From Azospirillum soli (GTDB lineage: Bacteria > Pseudomonadota > Alphaproteobacteria > Azospirillales > Azospirillaceae): DNA of 64,000 nucleotides. The stretch's first letter is position 1. Every line of letters starts with the position of its first letter. A model generated the notes under the pieces. That model ran no database searches, had not been told where the DNA came from, and worked only from the letters and a program-made list of their open reading frames with translations. Location: NCBI RefSeq assembly GCF_017876165.1, contig NZ_JAGINQ010000012.1, positions 1-64,000 of the forward strand. The letters run 5' to 3'. A program made the translations under genes and the position numbers. Below are positions 29,455 to 38,240 of this stretch, one piece after another.

Positions 29455-31335
29455 CTACTGCGTCTCCTTCGGCTCGGCGCTGGGTATTCCGGTTCTGGTT
29501 GGACCCGTCAGACGTTCGCGGCGCTTCTCCCGGCGCTGCCAGCGCTGGAAGGAGCGCCGTCCCCACCACGTCATGACCCGCTCTCCCAACTGGCGCGGAC
29601 GCAGGAACAGGGGCACGCGCGGCTTGGACACCGGCGTCGGCTCCAGCGCCATGCCGACGGAGAGAATCTTGCCGTCCTCCATGTCGCGGACGATCAATTC
29701 GACCCCGCCCATACGGATTCGGTCGCCCGGTTCGCAGGCGCTGCCGAACTCGTTGCGCAGCAGGTCGCGCAAGGTCAGGTGCGCGTTGGCCAGCGACATC
29801 GGCAACCCGTACATCTCGGCGATCTGCCCGACTGTCGCGTCGGGGCTCAGCACGAGGTCTCCGTAGAATTCCCGGTCATCCTGGTCCAGCGCTCGGCTGC
29901 TGGCGAACAGCTTGTCGATCAGCGGCAACTGGTCGGGCGGGGTGAACAGGTAGACCATGTCGCCCGGTTGGTAGGGGCGGGCCTTGTGCAGTGGCACGAC
30001 GTGCCCGTCGCGGATCACCAGCGACGGGCGGGCGAAGCGGGGCAAGCGCTGGCCCCGCGCGGCGGGGCTCTTGTCGCGGACGGTGTAGGCGACCAGCTCC
30101 TGGTCGGCCTCGCCGGGCAGCTCCAGTTCGACACGCTCCACCGGCCCGCGCCGGGGCGGGATCAGCAGCTTCAGCCAGCGGGCCATCGGCCCAATGGTCC
30201 AACCCTGCACCAGCAGCGACACGATCACCACGATGAAGGCAGTGTTGAAGATGACCTGGCCGCCCGGCAAATCCCCCAGCACCGGCACCAGCGCCAGCAG
30301 CATCGACACGGCGCCGCGCAGACCGACCCAGGCGATGAAGGTGGTCTCGTTCGCCGTGAAGCGGAAGAGCAGAAGGCATAGCCACACCGCCAGCGGGCGC
30401 GCCACGAAGATCAGCAACAGGGCTAGCCCGATGGCGGGCAGGGCGATGGTCCCGAATTCGTGCGGGGTGGCGAGCAGGCCCAGCATGACGAACATCACAA
30501 TCTGGCTCAGCCACGTCAGGCCCGAATGGAACCGCCGCAGGCCCGGCGCGCCGCGCAGCCGCACGTTGCCGGCCACCAGCCCCATCACGTAGACGGCCAG
30601 GAAGCCGCTGCCGCCCAGCACGTTGGTCCCGGCGAAGACAAACAGGGCAAAGGTCAGCGTCACCACCGGGTAGAGGCCCGGTTCCATCTTCGTCTTGTTG
30701 ATGAAGCCCGCCAGCAGAAACCCGCCCAGCACGCCCAGCGCGGCCCCGCCGACGATCTGCATCAGGAACTCGCTGAGCAGTTCCAGCGGCGTGCCCCAGC
30801 CGTGCAGGGCCGCCTCGACCAGCATGATGGTCAGCAGGATCGCCATCGGGTCGTTGCTGCCGGATTCGATCTCCAGCGCCGAACGGACGCGGTCGCGGAT
30901 GGTGATGCCGCCGACCCGCAGCAGCAGGAACACCGCCGCCGCGTCGGTCGAGCTGACCACCGCGCCGACCAGCAGCGCTTCGATCCACTCCAGATCCAGC
31001 AGGTAATGGGCGACCACGCCGACAATGCCGGTGGTGATTGCGACGCCCGCCGTCGCCAGGGTCAATGCGGGCCACGCCGCCGCCTTGTAGCTGGACAGCT
31101 TCGTGTCCAGCCCGCTCTCGAACAGGATGACGGCCAGCGCGATGGAGCCGATGAGGAAGGCGCTGCCGAGATCGTTGAACTGGATGCCACCAATGCCGTC
31201 CTCGCCGGCCAGAAGCCCGACCGACAGGAAAATCAGCAACAGCGGCGTGCCGATCCTGAGCGCCAGATAGCTGGTCAGAATGCTGGCGATCAGCAGCGTC
31301 GATCCGATCAGAATGATGTAGCTGGTTGCCTCCAT
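29455..31335 (-). CDS. Potassium/proton antiporter (NhaP2/CvrA-type CPA1 transporter)
   Basis: A 626-residue inner-membrane protein with about 12-13 helices (1-390) and a cytoplasmic regulatory tail. The family motifs are present: GLLAGEDGIGG, the helix FESGLDTK, VGAVVSSTDAAAVF with the ion-binding Asp, and ESGSNDPMA. The tail has a TrkA-C-like domain (about 410-490; ELVAYTVRDKSPAARGQ) and a CorC/HlyC-like domain (about 505-590), ending in an arginine-rich segment (about 600-620). I chose the ATG at 31335, which begins helix 1 (MEATSYIILIGSTLL); an upstream start adds a non-hydrophobic leader. It likely exports K+ or Na+ in exchange for protons and so helps pH or osmotic homeostasis. Confidence 0.9.
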   Translation of the reverse strand: MEATSYIILIGSTLLIASILTSYLALRIGTPLLLIFLSVGLLAGEDGIGGIQFNDLGSAFLIGSIALAVILFESGLDTKLSSYKAAAWPALTLATAGVAITTGIVGVVAHYLLDLEWIEALLVGAVVSSTDAAAVFLLLRVGGITIRDRVRSALEIESGSNDPMAILLTIMLVEAALHGWGTPLELLSEFLMQIVGGAALGVLGGFLLAGFINKTKMEPGLYPVVTLTFALFVFAGTNVLGGSGFLAVYVMGLVAGNVRLRGAPGLRRFHSGLTWLSQIVMFVMLGLLATPHEFGTIALPAIGLALLLIFVARPLAVWLCLLLFRFTANETTFIAWVGLRGAVSMLLALVPVLGDLPGGQVIFNTAFIVVIVSLLVQGWTIGPMARWLKLLIPPRRGPVERVELELPGEADQELVAYTVRDKSPAARGQRLPRFARPSLVIRDGHVVPLHKARPYQPGDMVYLFTPPDQLPLIDKLFASSRALDQDDREFYGDLVLSPDATVGQIAEMYGLPMSLANAHLTLRDLLRNEFGSACEPGDRIRMGGVELIVRDMEDGKILSVGMALEPTPVSKPRVPLFLRPRQLGERVMTWWGRRSFQRWQRREKRRERLTGPTRTGIPSAEPKETQ

Positions 31336-31513
31336 GGGCCTCGCGCAGGGGTGATCGGGGCCGCCGCCGGGCGGAACCCTTTGATTTTGACGCTCTCTCC
31401 CCGGAACCGCAACGCGGACCGACATGCGGCATCAAACAGATTTGTCTCCCGCGCCGCAACATTGCCGATGGTAGGTTCAAGCTCGGCGCGTTTGAGACGA
31501 GACAGGAGTCATC

Positions 31514-32338
31514 ATGCCTCGGACATGGCGTTTTTCGCTGTTCCTGCTGCCGGCACTGTTGGCGGTGGCGCAGTCGGCGGCGGCGGCCCAGGCCGCCAGT
31601 GCACCGGATGCTACCCCTTCGGCGGGCCGGCAGACGGATGACGCGGCGGCGGTCCGGAAGAAGGCCATTGACCTCGGTTCCTGGGGAGAGATCGAGGTGG
31701 GGCAGACCGACAGCCCGTCGCGACGGCTGGTGGTCACCACGCCGGTGCGCGATCCATGGTTCGTGGACGATGCCTACGGCGGCATGGACGCGCGGGCCGC
31801 CTATTACTCGCCACGGGTTTCCGGCTTCCGGGTCGGACTCGGCTACACGCCGGTGCTGCCGGATCCCGGCGAGGCAGACAGCGTGGCCCGGCACAGGATC
31901 GAAGGGGTGGTCCGGCACGACGGCCGGCTGGGCAAGGCCAAGCTGCACGTCACCGCCGGGGGCGGCAAGGCGCGGGTGACCAGCAACGGGCGGCGGACCT
32001 CGCGCAAGACGTGGGTGGTCGGCGGGCAGGTCGCCGCGCGCGGCCTGACCGTCGGCGCCGGCTATCGCGGACAGACCGCGCCCGACGGCCCCGACCGGCA
32101 CACGCTGAACGCCGGCGTCCGCTATGAAAGCAGCACGGACGCGCGGAGCTGGAGCGTCACCGGGCGCGTGGCGCACACCCAGGCCGGGGACGAGACCGCG
32201 CAGGAGGCCTGGTCCACGGGACTGCGTTTCCGCGTGACGCCGAAGTTCAGCCTGTCGGCCGATCTCGGCACCATGACCTACGACGGGGACCCGGCCGCCA
32301 GCACCATGCTGCGGATCGGCACGCGGGTGGTGTTCTGA
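31514..32338 (+). CDS. Outer-membrane beta-barrel (porin-like) protein
   Basis: A 274-residue protein with a clear signal peptide (FLLPALLAVAQSAAAAQA, cleavage near residue 26). After a short polar linker come alternating hydrophobic/polar strands such as FRVGLGYTPV, LTVGAGYRGQTA and TLNAGVRYESS, and the C-terminal strand MLRIGTRVVF ends in Phe as outer-membrane barrels do. ACAGGAG lies 6 bases before the ATG. It resembles small porin-type proteins (Porin_4 class), but it is shorter than typical trimeric porins, so the precise family is uncertain. Confidence 0.7.
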   Translation: MPRTWRFSLFLLPALLAVAQSAAAAQAASAPDATPSAGRQTDDAAAVRKKAIDLGSWGEIEVGQTDSPSRRLVVTTPVRDPWFVDDAYGGMDARAAYYSPRVSGFRVGLGYTPVLPDPGEADSVARHRIEGVVRHDGRLGKAKLHVTAGGGKARVTSNGRRTSRKTWVVGGQVAARGLTVGAGYRGQTAPDGPDRHTLNAGVRYESSTDARSWSVTGRVAHTQAGDETAQEAWSTGLRFRVTPKFSLSADLGTMTYDGDPAASTMLRIGTRVVF

Positions 32339-32345
32339 CGGTGCG

Positions 32346-32810
32346 TCAGCTCACCAGCTGCCAGGTTCCGTCCGACTGGCGGCAGGCGGTGCCGCGCGCG
32401 GTCTCGCGCTTGCCTTCCACGTTGATCGTGTGGGTGTAGTCGCGGCAGGTCTGGCCGTTGCCGTTCTGGTAGGTGCGCAACGGCTGGACCGAACCCTCGC
32501 TGCGGCCCTGCGGGTTGTTCCAGGTGATTGTCTGGTTTTGGGCAACCGCGTCGCGTTCAGCCGCTGCGGCGCGGCTTTCGCTGGTCCCGTCGAGGCGTTG
32601 CGCGATGGCCCGGCCGGCGAAGGCACCCACGATGGTGCCGAGCGCCGTCGTCGCGATCTTCCCGGACCCGCCGCCGAACTGCGACCCGATCAGCGCGCCG
32701 CCGGCCGCACCGCCCAGCGTTCCGACCGTTTCCGACGTGCTCATCCCCGTCTGGCAGGCGCTGAGCGACAGGGCCAGCGCCGCACAGACCGTCATCTTGC
32801 GTATGGACAT
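32346..32810 (-). CDS. Glycine-zipper outer-membrane lipoprotein (17-kDa surface antigen type)
   Basis: A 154-residue lipoprotein: signal MSIRKMTVCAALALSLSAC with lipobox LSAC (Cys19). A glycine-zipper segment follows (GTLGGAAGGALIGSQFGGGSGKI, then ALGTIVGAFAGRAIAQ), then a C-terminal domain with CRDYTHTINVEGKRE and TACRQSDGTWQ, as in Rickettsia 17-kDa antigen relatives. The ATG at 32810 is preceded by GGGAGG; longer in-frame starts add non-signal sequence. A GGAAC-N17-GTT element 37 bases upstream points at it, suggesting general-stress control. It is divergent from another small glycine-zipper lipoprotein. Confidence 0.85.
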   Translation of the reverse strand: MSIRKMTVCAALALSLSACQTGMSTSETVGTLGGAAGGALIGSQFGGGSGKIATTALGTIVGAFAGRAIAQRLDGTSESRAAAAERDAVAQNQTITWNNPQGRSEGSVQPLRTYQNGNGQTCRDYTHTINVEGKRETARGTACRQSDGTWQLVS

Positions 32811-32846
32811 GGAGCCTCCCCCTTTCCTGTGCTTATTCACGGAAGA

Positions 32847-32871
32847 AACCGGGGTCAAAGGGGTTGGTTCC
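32847..32871 (-). promoter_or_regulatory. Candidate EcfG-type promoter of the 17-kDa-antigen-like lipoprotein
   Basis: Plus-strand AAC (32847-32849), 17 bases, GTTCC (32867-32871), i.e. GGAAC-N17-GTT on the minus strand. Its -10 end is 37 bases upstream of the lipoprotein ATG. Confidence 0.55.
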
Positions 32872-32954
32872 TGATCCGTTTGAGACAGCCTGGGAAGCAA
32901 AACGCTCCTTCGCGTGTTTATGGGGGCGGGAGACACCACAAGGAGGGTTTGGAC

Positions 32955-33131
32955 ATGTCTCGTTTGCGCCTGATTGGGGCTGCCATTGCGCTGTTGACGC
33001 TCGCGGCCTGCTCGACCGGCACCGTGGTCGGCGGCACGGCCGGCGCGGCCGGCGGCTACGCGCTCGACGGCAAGCGCGGAGCCATCATCGGCGGACTGGG
33101 TGGTGCCGCCCTGGGCAGCGCTCTCGATTAA
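32955..33131 (+). CDS. Small glycine-zipper lipoprotein (OsmB-like)
   Basis: A 58-residue protein. It has a signal with lipobox (IALLTLAAC, Cys19), then a glycine zipper (VVGGTAGAAGGYALDG, GAIIGGLGGAALGSALD) to the stop. AAGGAGG precedes the ATG by about 8 bases. It is similar in design to osmotically inducible lipoprotein B and probably sits in the outer membrane. It is divergent from the larger glycine-zipper lipoprotein, 144 bases apart. A GGAAG-N18-GTT-like element (32893-32918) upstream is too imperfect to call an EcfG promoter. Confidence 0.75.
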   Translation: MSRLRLIGAAIALLTLAACSTGTVVGGTAGAAGGYALDGKRGAIIGGLGGAALGSALD

Positions 33132-33438
33132 GAGCTGAGCCTCAATCCCGCGACGGCTCCTGCGGGCCGTTGCCGAACACGGCGGGCGCGCCTTGCGATT
33201 CCGGCAAGGCGCGCCCGACTGTTATCGGCAGTCCTGCACCGCCTCATGGGCCGGTTTGGTGGACAAGAACGGCGTCCATCGGCTAAGCCATGCAATCATT
33301 CCCTCTCCCGCTGGGGAGAGGGGCAGAGTGAGGGGAAACGTCGGCGACGTCAGGTTTTTTCAGCCTGTTGGCCGCCCTCTCATTCCAACCCTTCTCCCCA
33401 GGGGGAGAGGGCTCTGGGGCGACAAGGACCTACGGCAC
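33132..33438. other. Intergenic region with a long hairpin and two pyrimidine/purine inverted repeats
   Basis: 307 bases without a gene. A perfect 14-bp stem (CGGGCGCGCCTTGC at 33183-33196, GCAAGGCGCGCCCG at 33204-33217) may end the small lipoprotein transcript, though no T-run follows. Two CCCTCTCCC/GGGAGAGGG-type inverted repeats follow (about 33301-33321 and 33390-33412), a repeat style also seen at 44871-44898 and 60103-60131. Confidence 0.6.
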
Positions 33439-35232
33439 GTGACGAAGAAAAGCGGTGAGCGGCTGCGCCTCGACGCGGCAACGGAGCGGCTGGTGGGCCG
33501 CATGCTGCGGGAATGGGTGCGCCCCTACACGGGCAAGCTGGCGCTGTCCTTCCTGCTGATGGGCATCGTCGCGGCGACGACCGGCGCCTATCCGTTGCTG
33601 ATCGATCAGGCCTACGCCATGTTCTCGGCGCAGGACCGGGGCATGCTGTTCTTCATCCCGGTCCTGATCGTCATGGTCACGCTGGTCAAGGCGCTGTCCA
33701 TGTACGCGCAGACGGTGGTCACCACCGACATCGTCCAGCGCATCGTCACCGACGTGCGCCTGTCGATGTTCGCCCATCTGCTCACGTCCGACACGGCCCA
33801 GCTGCACGCCGCCCCAACAGGCACGCTCACGTCCCGCTTCATCAGCGACGTAGATTTGATCCGCAACGCCCTGTCGCGCACCCTGACCGGCCTTGTCCGC
33901 GATATCCTGACGGTGATCGCGCTGGTCGGGTCCATGTTCTATCTGGACTGGGTGCTGTCGCTGATCGTCTTCATCATCTACCCCATCGCCGCCGTTCCCA
34001 TCGTGAACATCGGCAAGCGCCTGCGCCGTGTGTCGCGCGACACCCAGGCCCAGATGGGCGACATGACCGCGCTGCTGACCGAAAGCCTCGCCGGCGCGCG
34101 CATGGTCAAGACCTATTCCCTGGAGGATTACGAGCGCGCCCGCGCCGCCCGCGCCTTCGAGGACAACTTCAAGCTAACCATGAAGGCGACCCGCGCCCGC
34201 TCCCGCATCGACCCGATGATGGAGGTTCTGGGGGGCGCCGCCGTAGCCGGCGTCATCGCCTTTGCCGGCTATCGCATGGCGATGGGCGAGGGCTCGGTCG
34301 GTGCCTTCTCCGGCTTTGTCGGCGCGCTGCTGATGGCGGCGCAGCCGGTGCGCGCCATCGGCACGCTGAACGCGGTGCTTCAGGAGGGGCTCGCCGCTGC
34401 CCAGCGCATCTTCGAACTGGTGGACGAAAAGCCGACAATCACCGAACGGCCGGACGCCGTGCCCCTGAAGATCGACCGGGGCGCCGTTCGCTTGCGCGGT
34501 GTCCGCTTCGCCTACGAGGCCGGGGCCGAGACGCTGAAGGACATCGACCTCGACGTTCCCGCCGGTTCCACGGTTGCCCTCGTCGGCCGCAGCGGCGCGG
34601 GAAAATCCACCGTCTTCAACCTGATCCCGCGCCTTTACGACACCACCGGCGGCCAAGTGCTGATCGACGGGCAGGACGTGCGGTCTGTGACGCTGCGCAG
34701 CCTGCGCGGTGTGATCTCGCTGGTCAGCCAGGACACGGTGCTGTTCAACGACACGGTGCGCGCCAACATCGCTTTCGGCCGCCTCGACGCGCCGTTCGAG
34801 GACATCGTGGCCGCTGCCAAGGCCGCCGCCGCCCACGACTTCATCGCCAAGCTGCCCGAGGGCTACGACACCGTCATCGGCGACCGGGGCGTGAAGCTGT
34901 CCGGCGGCGAGCGCCAGCGCCTCGCCCTAGCCCGCGCCTTCCTGAAGGATGCGCCAATCCTGCTGCTCGACGAGGCGACCAGCGCTTTGGACAGCGAATC
35001 CGAACGCCTCGTGCAGGAAGCGCTGGAGCGCCTGACGAAGGGCCGGACCACGCTGGTCATCGCCCATCGCCTCGCCACCGTGCGCAACGCCGACCGGATC
35101 GTGGTCATGGAGCAGGGGCGCATCGTGGAGCAGGGGACCCACGATGCCCTGATCGAGAAGAACGGGGCGTACGCCCGCCTGTCGAAGCTCCAGTTCGGCG
35201 AGGATGGGGAGGCGGCGCTACTCGCGCCCTAG
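33439..35232 (+). CDS. ABC exporter, fused permease-ATPase (MsbA-like)
   Basis: A 597-residue half-transporter. A six-helix exporter domain (about 20-310; first helix LALSFLLMGIVAATTGAYPLLI) precedes an ATPase domain (about 345-590). The ATPase carries Walker A GRSGAGKST (about 383-391), Q-loop SQDTVLFND, signature LSGGERQ, Walker B ILLLDEAT and switch His in VIAHRLATV. The GTG at 33439 has AAGGA 11 bases upstream and is the best start; ATG 33502 would cut the elbow helix. The family flips lipid A precursors or exports lipids/drugs as a homodimer. Sequence does not prove the substrate, so msbA is not assigned. Its last 15 bases overlap the convergent phosphatase gene. Confidence 0.88.
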   Translation: MTKKSGERLRLDAATERLVGRMLREWVRPYTGKLALSFLLMGIVAATTGAYPLLIDQAYAMFSAQDRGMLFFIPVLIVMVTLVKALSMYAQTVVTTDIVQRIVTDVRLSMFAHLLTSDTAQLHAAPTGTLTSRFISDVDLIRNALSRTLTGLVRDILTVIALVGSMFYLDWVLSLIVFIIYPIAAVPIVNIGKRLRRVSRDTQAQMGDMTALLTESLAGARMVKTYSLEDYERARAARAFEDNFKLTMKATRARSRIDPMMEVLGGAAVAGVIAFAGYRMAMGEGSVGAFSGFVGALLMAAQPVRAIGTLNAVLQEGLAAAQRIFELVDEKPTITERPDAVPLKIDRGAVRLRGVRFAYEAGAETLKDIDLDVPAGSTVALVGRSGAGKSTVFNLIPRLYDTTGGQVLIDGQDVRSVTLRSLRGVISLVSQDTVLFNDTVRANIAFGRLDAPFEDIVAAAKAAAAHDFIAKLPEGYDTVIGDRGVKLSGGERQRLALARAFLKDAPILLLDEATSALDSESERLVQEALERLTKGRTTLVIAHRLATVRNADRIVVMEQGRIVEQGTHDALIEKNGAYARLSKLQFGEDGEAALLAP

Positions 35233-35955
35233 CACCCGGTCGACCACCGCGTCCGCCCATTCGCGGGAGCGGAAGCTGGCCTTCGCCTCGGCCGGGTCAT
35301 AGACGCGCTCGACCCAATCCCAAAAGGTGATCGGGCGCTTCTCGTTGTAGGCGGCGTACAACTCGAAGAAATAGTCGAGGATGCCGGTCTTTGCCTGCTT
35401 GAAGTGGCCGTACTTCCAGTGCAGCTGCTTAACCGCCGTTTCCAGCGGCGCCCCTTCATGCACGAAGAGATACAGGGCCGACACGAAGCCGGCGCGGTCG
35501 GCGCCCGACTTGCAGTGCAGCAGCGCCGGGTACTCCATCGTCTTGAACAGTTCCCGCGCCTTCAGGAGCGTTTCCTTCTTCGGCATGTCGCGGGAATTGA
35601 CGGGGAAGTCCACCAGCGTCAGCCCGTGCCGGCGGCAGGCCTCCGCCTCCAGGATGTAGGAGGCGCAGTCGCGGCTGCCACGCAGGTTCAGGATCGTCTT
35701 GATCCCCAGTTGCGCCGCCTTGGCGATGTGCGACGGCGAAGGCTGGCTCGCCCGGTACATGTTGGGCGAGACGCGGTAGGTGTTCGAATAGATCAGCCGG
35801 AAGCAGGCATGGTCGATGAACACGCTCTCCAGATGGCCGAGCGCGCGCTGCCAGGGGGTTTCCATCATCGCACGGCCGCGCTTGATCCCATCGGCCAGGG
35901 CGGTCGTGGTGTACTGGCGCAGAAGCCACTTCTTGGCCAAAGCGGGCACCTTCAC
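35218..35955 (-). CDS. Dual-specificity/tyrosine phosphatase-like protein
   Basis: A 245-residue cytosolic protein. The CX5R phosphatase loop is intact: LHCKSGADRAG, nucleophile Cys148 and Arg154. A candidate general acid is Asp123 in NSRDMP. Upstream, YRASQPSPSHI and LGIKTILNLRGS are typical of the Siw14/KptA-neighbour type of protein phosphatase. Bacterial members often dephosphorylate inositol phosphates, sugars or tyrosine kinases; the substrate here is unknown. It converges on and overlaps the end of the ABC exporter gene by 15 bases. Confidence 0.8.
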   Translation of the reverse strand: MKVPALAKKWLLRQYTTTALADGIKRGRAMMETPWQRALGHLESVFIDHACFRLIYSNTYRVSPNMYRASQPSPSHIAKAAQLGIKTILNLRGSRDCASYILEAEACRRHGLTLVDFPVNSRDMPKKETLLKARELFKTMEYPALLHCKSGADRAGFVSALYLFVHEGAPLETAVKQLHWKYGHFKQAKTGILDYFFELYAAYNEKRPITFWDWVERVYDPAEAKASFRSREWADAVVDRVLGRE

Positions 35956-36027
35956 GTAAGAGCCTTCACGGAAGGCAAGGCCGCCAACATAGGCACGCCG
36001 CGCGGCGCGTCAAGTTCCCTGGCGGCT

Positions 36028-37029
36028 TCAGCCGGCCTTCTCGATCCGCTGGTAGATGCCGTAGCGGGCGGCCACCGACAGCACGATCTCCATGTACAGG
36101 TTGATCAGACCGTTGGCATAGAAGGCCGGGCAGCCGGTGTAGTGGTGCTCGCCCTGCATTGCGGTCGGCTCGATCAGCGCGCTGTCCAGCACGATCAGCC
36201 CGCCCGGAGCGTCGGCGTCGTAGACGAAGGCGGTCTGGTGGCGGGGCAGGGGGTGGATGGCCTGATGGTCGTCTGCCTCGATGTGGCCGGCCGCCATGAA
36301 CTGGCAGAGCATGCCGAGGCTGCCCATGGCCAGCGGCAGCACCTGTTTCAGGCTGCGCCGGGCGAGGTCGTCGTAAGCCTCCGCCGACAGGCCGGGCTTC
36401 AGCATCGGCGCCGATTCGCACAGATTCCAGCAGACGTGCAGCGCCGTGTGGCTGCCGGTCTTGGTGATCGACAGCATGTCGTAGCCGGACGGGGAGTGAA
36501 GAACCGACGATTCCAGATTGTTGGCAAGGACGAAGCTGGCGGCGGCGAGCGGCGTGATCGCGCCCTCGGCGCGGCAGCGCTCCTCCTCCAGCATGATCTT
36601 GATCGCCCAATCCTTGATGATGGCGTCCAGCAGGTGGCAGATGGAGTCGCGCAGGAAGCCGATCAGCGTCTCCACCGGAGCGGCATCCAGCGCGGCGGCG
36701 TCGGCGATGTCCAGCCCGTGCGGCGATTCCGGCGGGTTCTGCAGGATGATATGCCCGGCCTCGTCCAACGGCATGCGACTGGTGATGTGCTCGCGCAAGT
36801 CCTCGTAAAGAAAGGCCAGCAGCGCGTTGATGGCGACCTTCTCGTAATCCTCCTTGCGCGTGTCGCCGTGCGCGGGGCAGTGGCCACCCAGCTTCTGCAA
36901 CTCCTCCCCGAACAGATAATTCGGGTCCTCCGCGATGCGGTGCAGAAGCGGCGCGAGGTTGATCCGGGTCATCCCGGCCTCTTCATGCGCGGCGAGGTAC
37001 GTCAGGGCGAAGTCGTTGGGGCGGGCCAT
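36028..37029 (-). CDS. Uncharacterised protein, tandem paralogue A
   Basis: A 333-residue soluble protein with no domain I recognise. It is clearly homologous over its whole length to the next gene (37122-38117). Shared landmarks: DSICHLLDAIIKDWA (about 128-142), SITKTGSHTALHVCW (about 187-201), DDLARRSLKQ, SLGML, LPRHQTAF, and near the end YTGCPAFY (297-304) followed by LINLYMEIV and YGIYQR. Invariant His194, His198, Cys200 and Cys300 between the copies could bind a metal or form an active site. A shorter cysteine/histidine element (HCPAHG, residues 50-55) is only partly conserved. No signal peptide. Separated by 92 bases from paralogue B, so likely one operon. Confidence 0.75.
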   Translation of the reverse strand: MARPNDFALTYLAAHEEAGMTRINLAPLLHRIAEDPNYLFGEELQKLGGHCPAHGDTRKEDYEKVAINALLAFLYEDLREHITSRMPLDEAGHIILQNPPESPHGLDIADAAALDAAPVETLIGFLRDSICHLLDAIIKDWAIKIMLEEERCRAEGAITPLAAASFVLANNLESSVLHSPSGYDMLSITKTGSHTALHVCWNLCESAPMLKPGLSAEAYDDLARRSLKQVLPLAMGSLGMLCQFMAAGHIEADDHQAIHPLPRHQTAFVYDADAPGGLIVLDSALIEPTAMQGEHHYTGCPAFYANGLINLYMEIVLSVAARYGIYQRIEKAG

Positions 37030-37121
37030 GGCTGCACGGATCGGCTGGAGGATAAAGAAGGAAGACTACGGGCTGCCCCGCGTCATGAACAACGCAAGGT
37101 GTTGTGACAACAGCGAAGCAA

Positions 37122-38117
37122 TCACCGCCCCTGAAGCCGGTCGTACACCCCGTAATCCATGGCGAGGCTCGCCACGATGTCAAGGTAAAGCTTGATGAGG
37201 TTCGGCGTGTAGAAGGCCGGACAGCCGGTGTAGCGTTGCTCGTCGCGCTTGGCAAAGACCTGGATCGGCTCCGGGTTCAGGCAGATCAGGCCGTTTTCAT
37301 CGAGCTGAAAGGCCGTCTGGTTCTTGGGCAACAGGTGGATGGCGAGGCCGTCGTGCGGCTCGATCCCCGACGCCTCCATGTAGTGAACCAGCATGCCGAG
37401 GCTGGCCATCGACAGCGGCACGATCTGCTTCAGGCTGCGGCGGACAAGGTCGTCGTAGAAGGCGGCATCCTTGCCGGGCACCAGAAGCGGAGCGGCCTCG
37501 ACCAGCGCCCAGCAGATGTGGATGGCGGTGTGGCTGCCGGTCTTGGTGATCGACAGCACGTCGTAGCCGGCGCGCTGGTACATCGCCGACTCTTCCAGCA
37601 CCGACCGCAGCACGAAGGTCGCCGCCGCGTAGGACGAAATCTCGCCGGAGCCCTGGGCGCGATAGAATTCCTCCTCGGCCAGCAGCTCCGCCGCCCAGCC
37701 GGTGATCAGCCCGTCCAGCAGGTGGCAGGTCGAATCGCGCAGCACCTCAGCCAACGCCTCGCGGGAGGCCGCCGCCATCGCCACCCGGTCGGCCGGGTCG
37801 AGCCCGTGCGGGGAACGCGGCGGAATCGGCAGCATCACGCGCCGCGCCTCGTCCAGCGGCAGCGCCTTGGCGATGTGGTCGCGCAGCCGTTCAAACAGAT
37901 AGGCCAGCAGCGTGTTGACCGTCACCTTGTCCGCGTCGTCCATGTCCGTCTTCCGCCGCATCGGGCAGAGTCCGGCACCCTTGCGCAGCTCCTCGCTGAA
38001 GATGAAGGACGGGTCGGACTGGACCTTCTGCAGGATGTGCGCGATGGACACGCGCTGCAGGCCGGCCTCGGTGTGGGAGGTGGCGAAGGCTTGGGCGAAA
38101 TCGTTGGAACGGGACAT
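37122..38117 (-). CDS. Uncharacterised protein, tandem paralogue B
   Basis: A 331-residue paralogue of the downstream gene, starting MSRSNDFAQAFATSHTEAG (paralogue A: MARPNDFALTYLAAHEEAG). The same blocks occur in the same order: DSTCHLLDGLITGWA, SITKTGSHTAIHICW, DDLVRRSLKQIVPL, SLGML, LPKNQTAF, YTGCPAFYTPNLIKLYLDIV, YGVYDR. The ATG at 38117 matches the paralogue's N terminus; a longer in-frame start would translate the upstream hexanucleotide repeats as a proline/leucine tract. Divergence between the copies is roughly half of all residues, so the duplication is not recent and both are probably functional. Function unknown. Confidence 0.75.
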   Translation of the reverse strand: MSRSNDFAQAFATSHTEAGLQRVSIAHILQKVQSDPSFIFSEELRKGAGLCPMRRKTDMDDADKVTVNTLLAYLFERLRDHIAKALPLDEARRVMLPIPPRSPHGLDPADRVAMAAASREALAEVLRDSTCHLLDGLITGWAAELLAEEEFYRAQGSGEISSYAAATFVLRSVLEESAMYQRAGYDVLSITKTGSHTAIHICWALVEAAPLLVPGKDAAFYDDLVRRSLKQIVPLSMASLGMLVHYMEASGIEPHDGLAIHLLPKNQTAFQLDENGLICLNPEPIQVFAKRDEQRYTGCPAFYTPNLIKLYLDIVASLAMDYGVYDRLQGR

Positions 38118-38173
38118 CGGGCCCTGCGCGGAAAAGGATAAGCCCTTCACCCTATGACGAGTACATCGATGGC

Positions 38174-38211
<38 letters not shown>

Positions 38212-38240
38212 TGGTGCGGGTGCTGCGACCAGACGCCCCT

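Noticed and set aside
32893-32918. A plus-strand EcfG-like promoter for the small OsmB-like lipoprotein
   Set aside because: The -35 is GGAAG, not GGAAC, and the spacer is 18, outside the 16-17 range.
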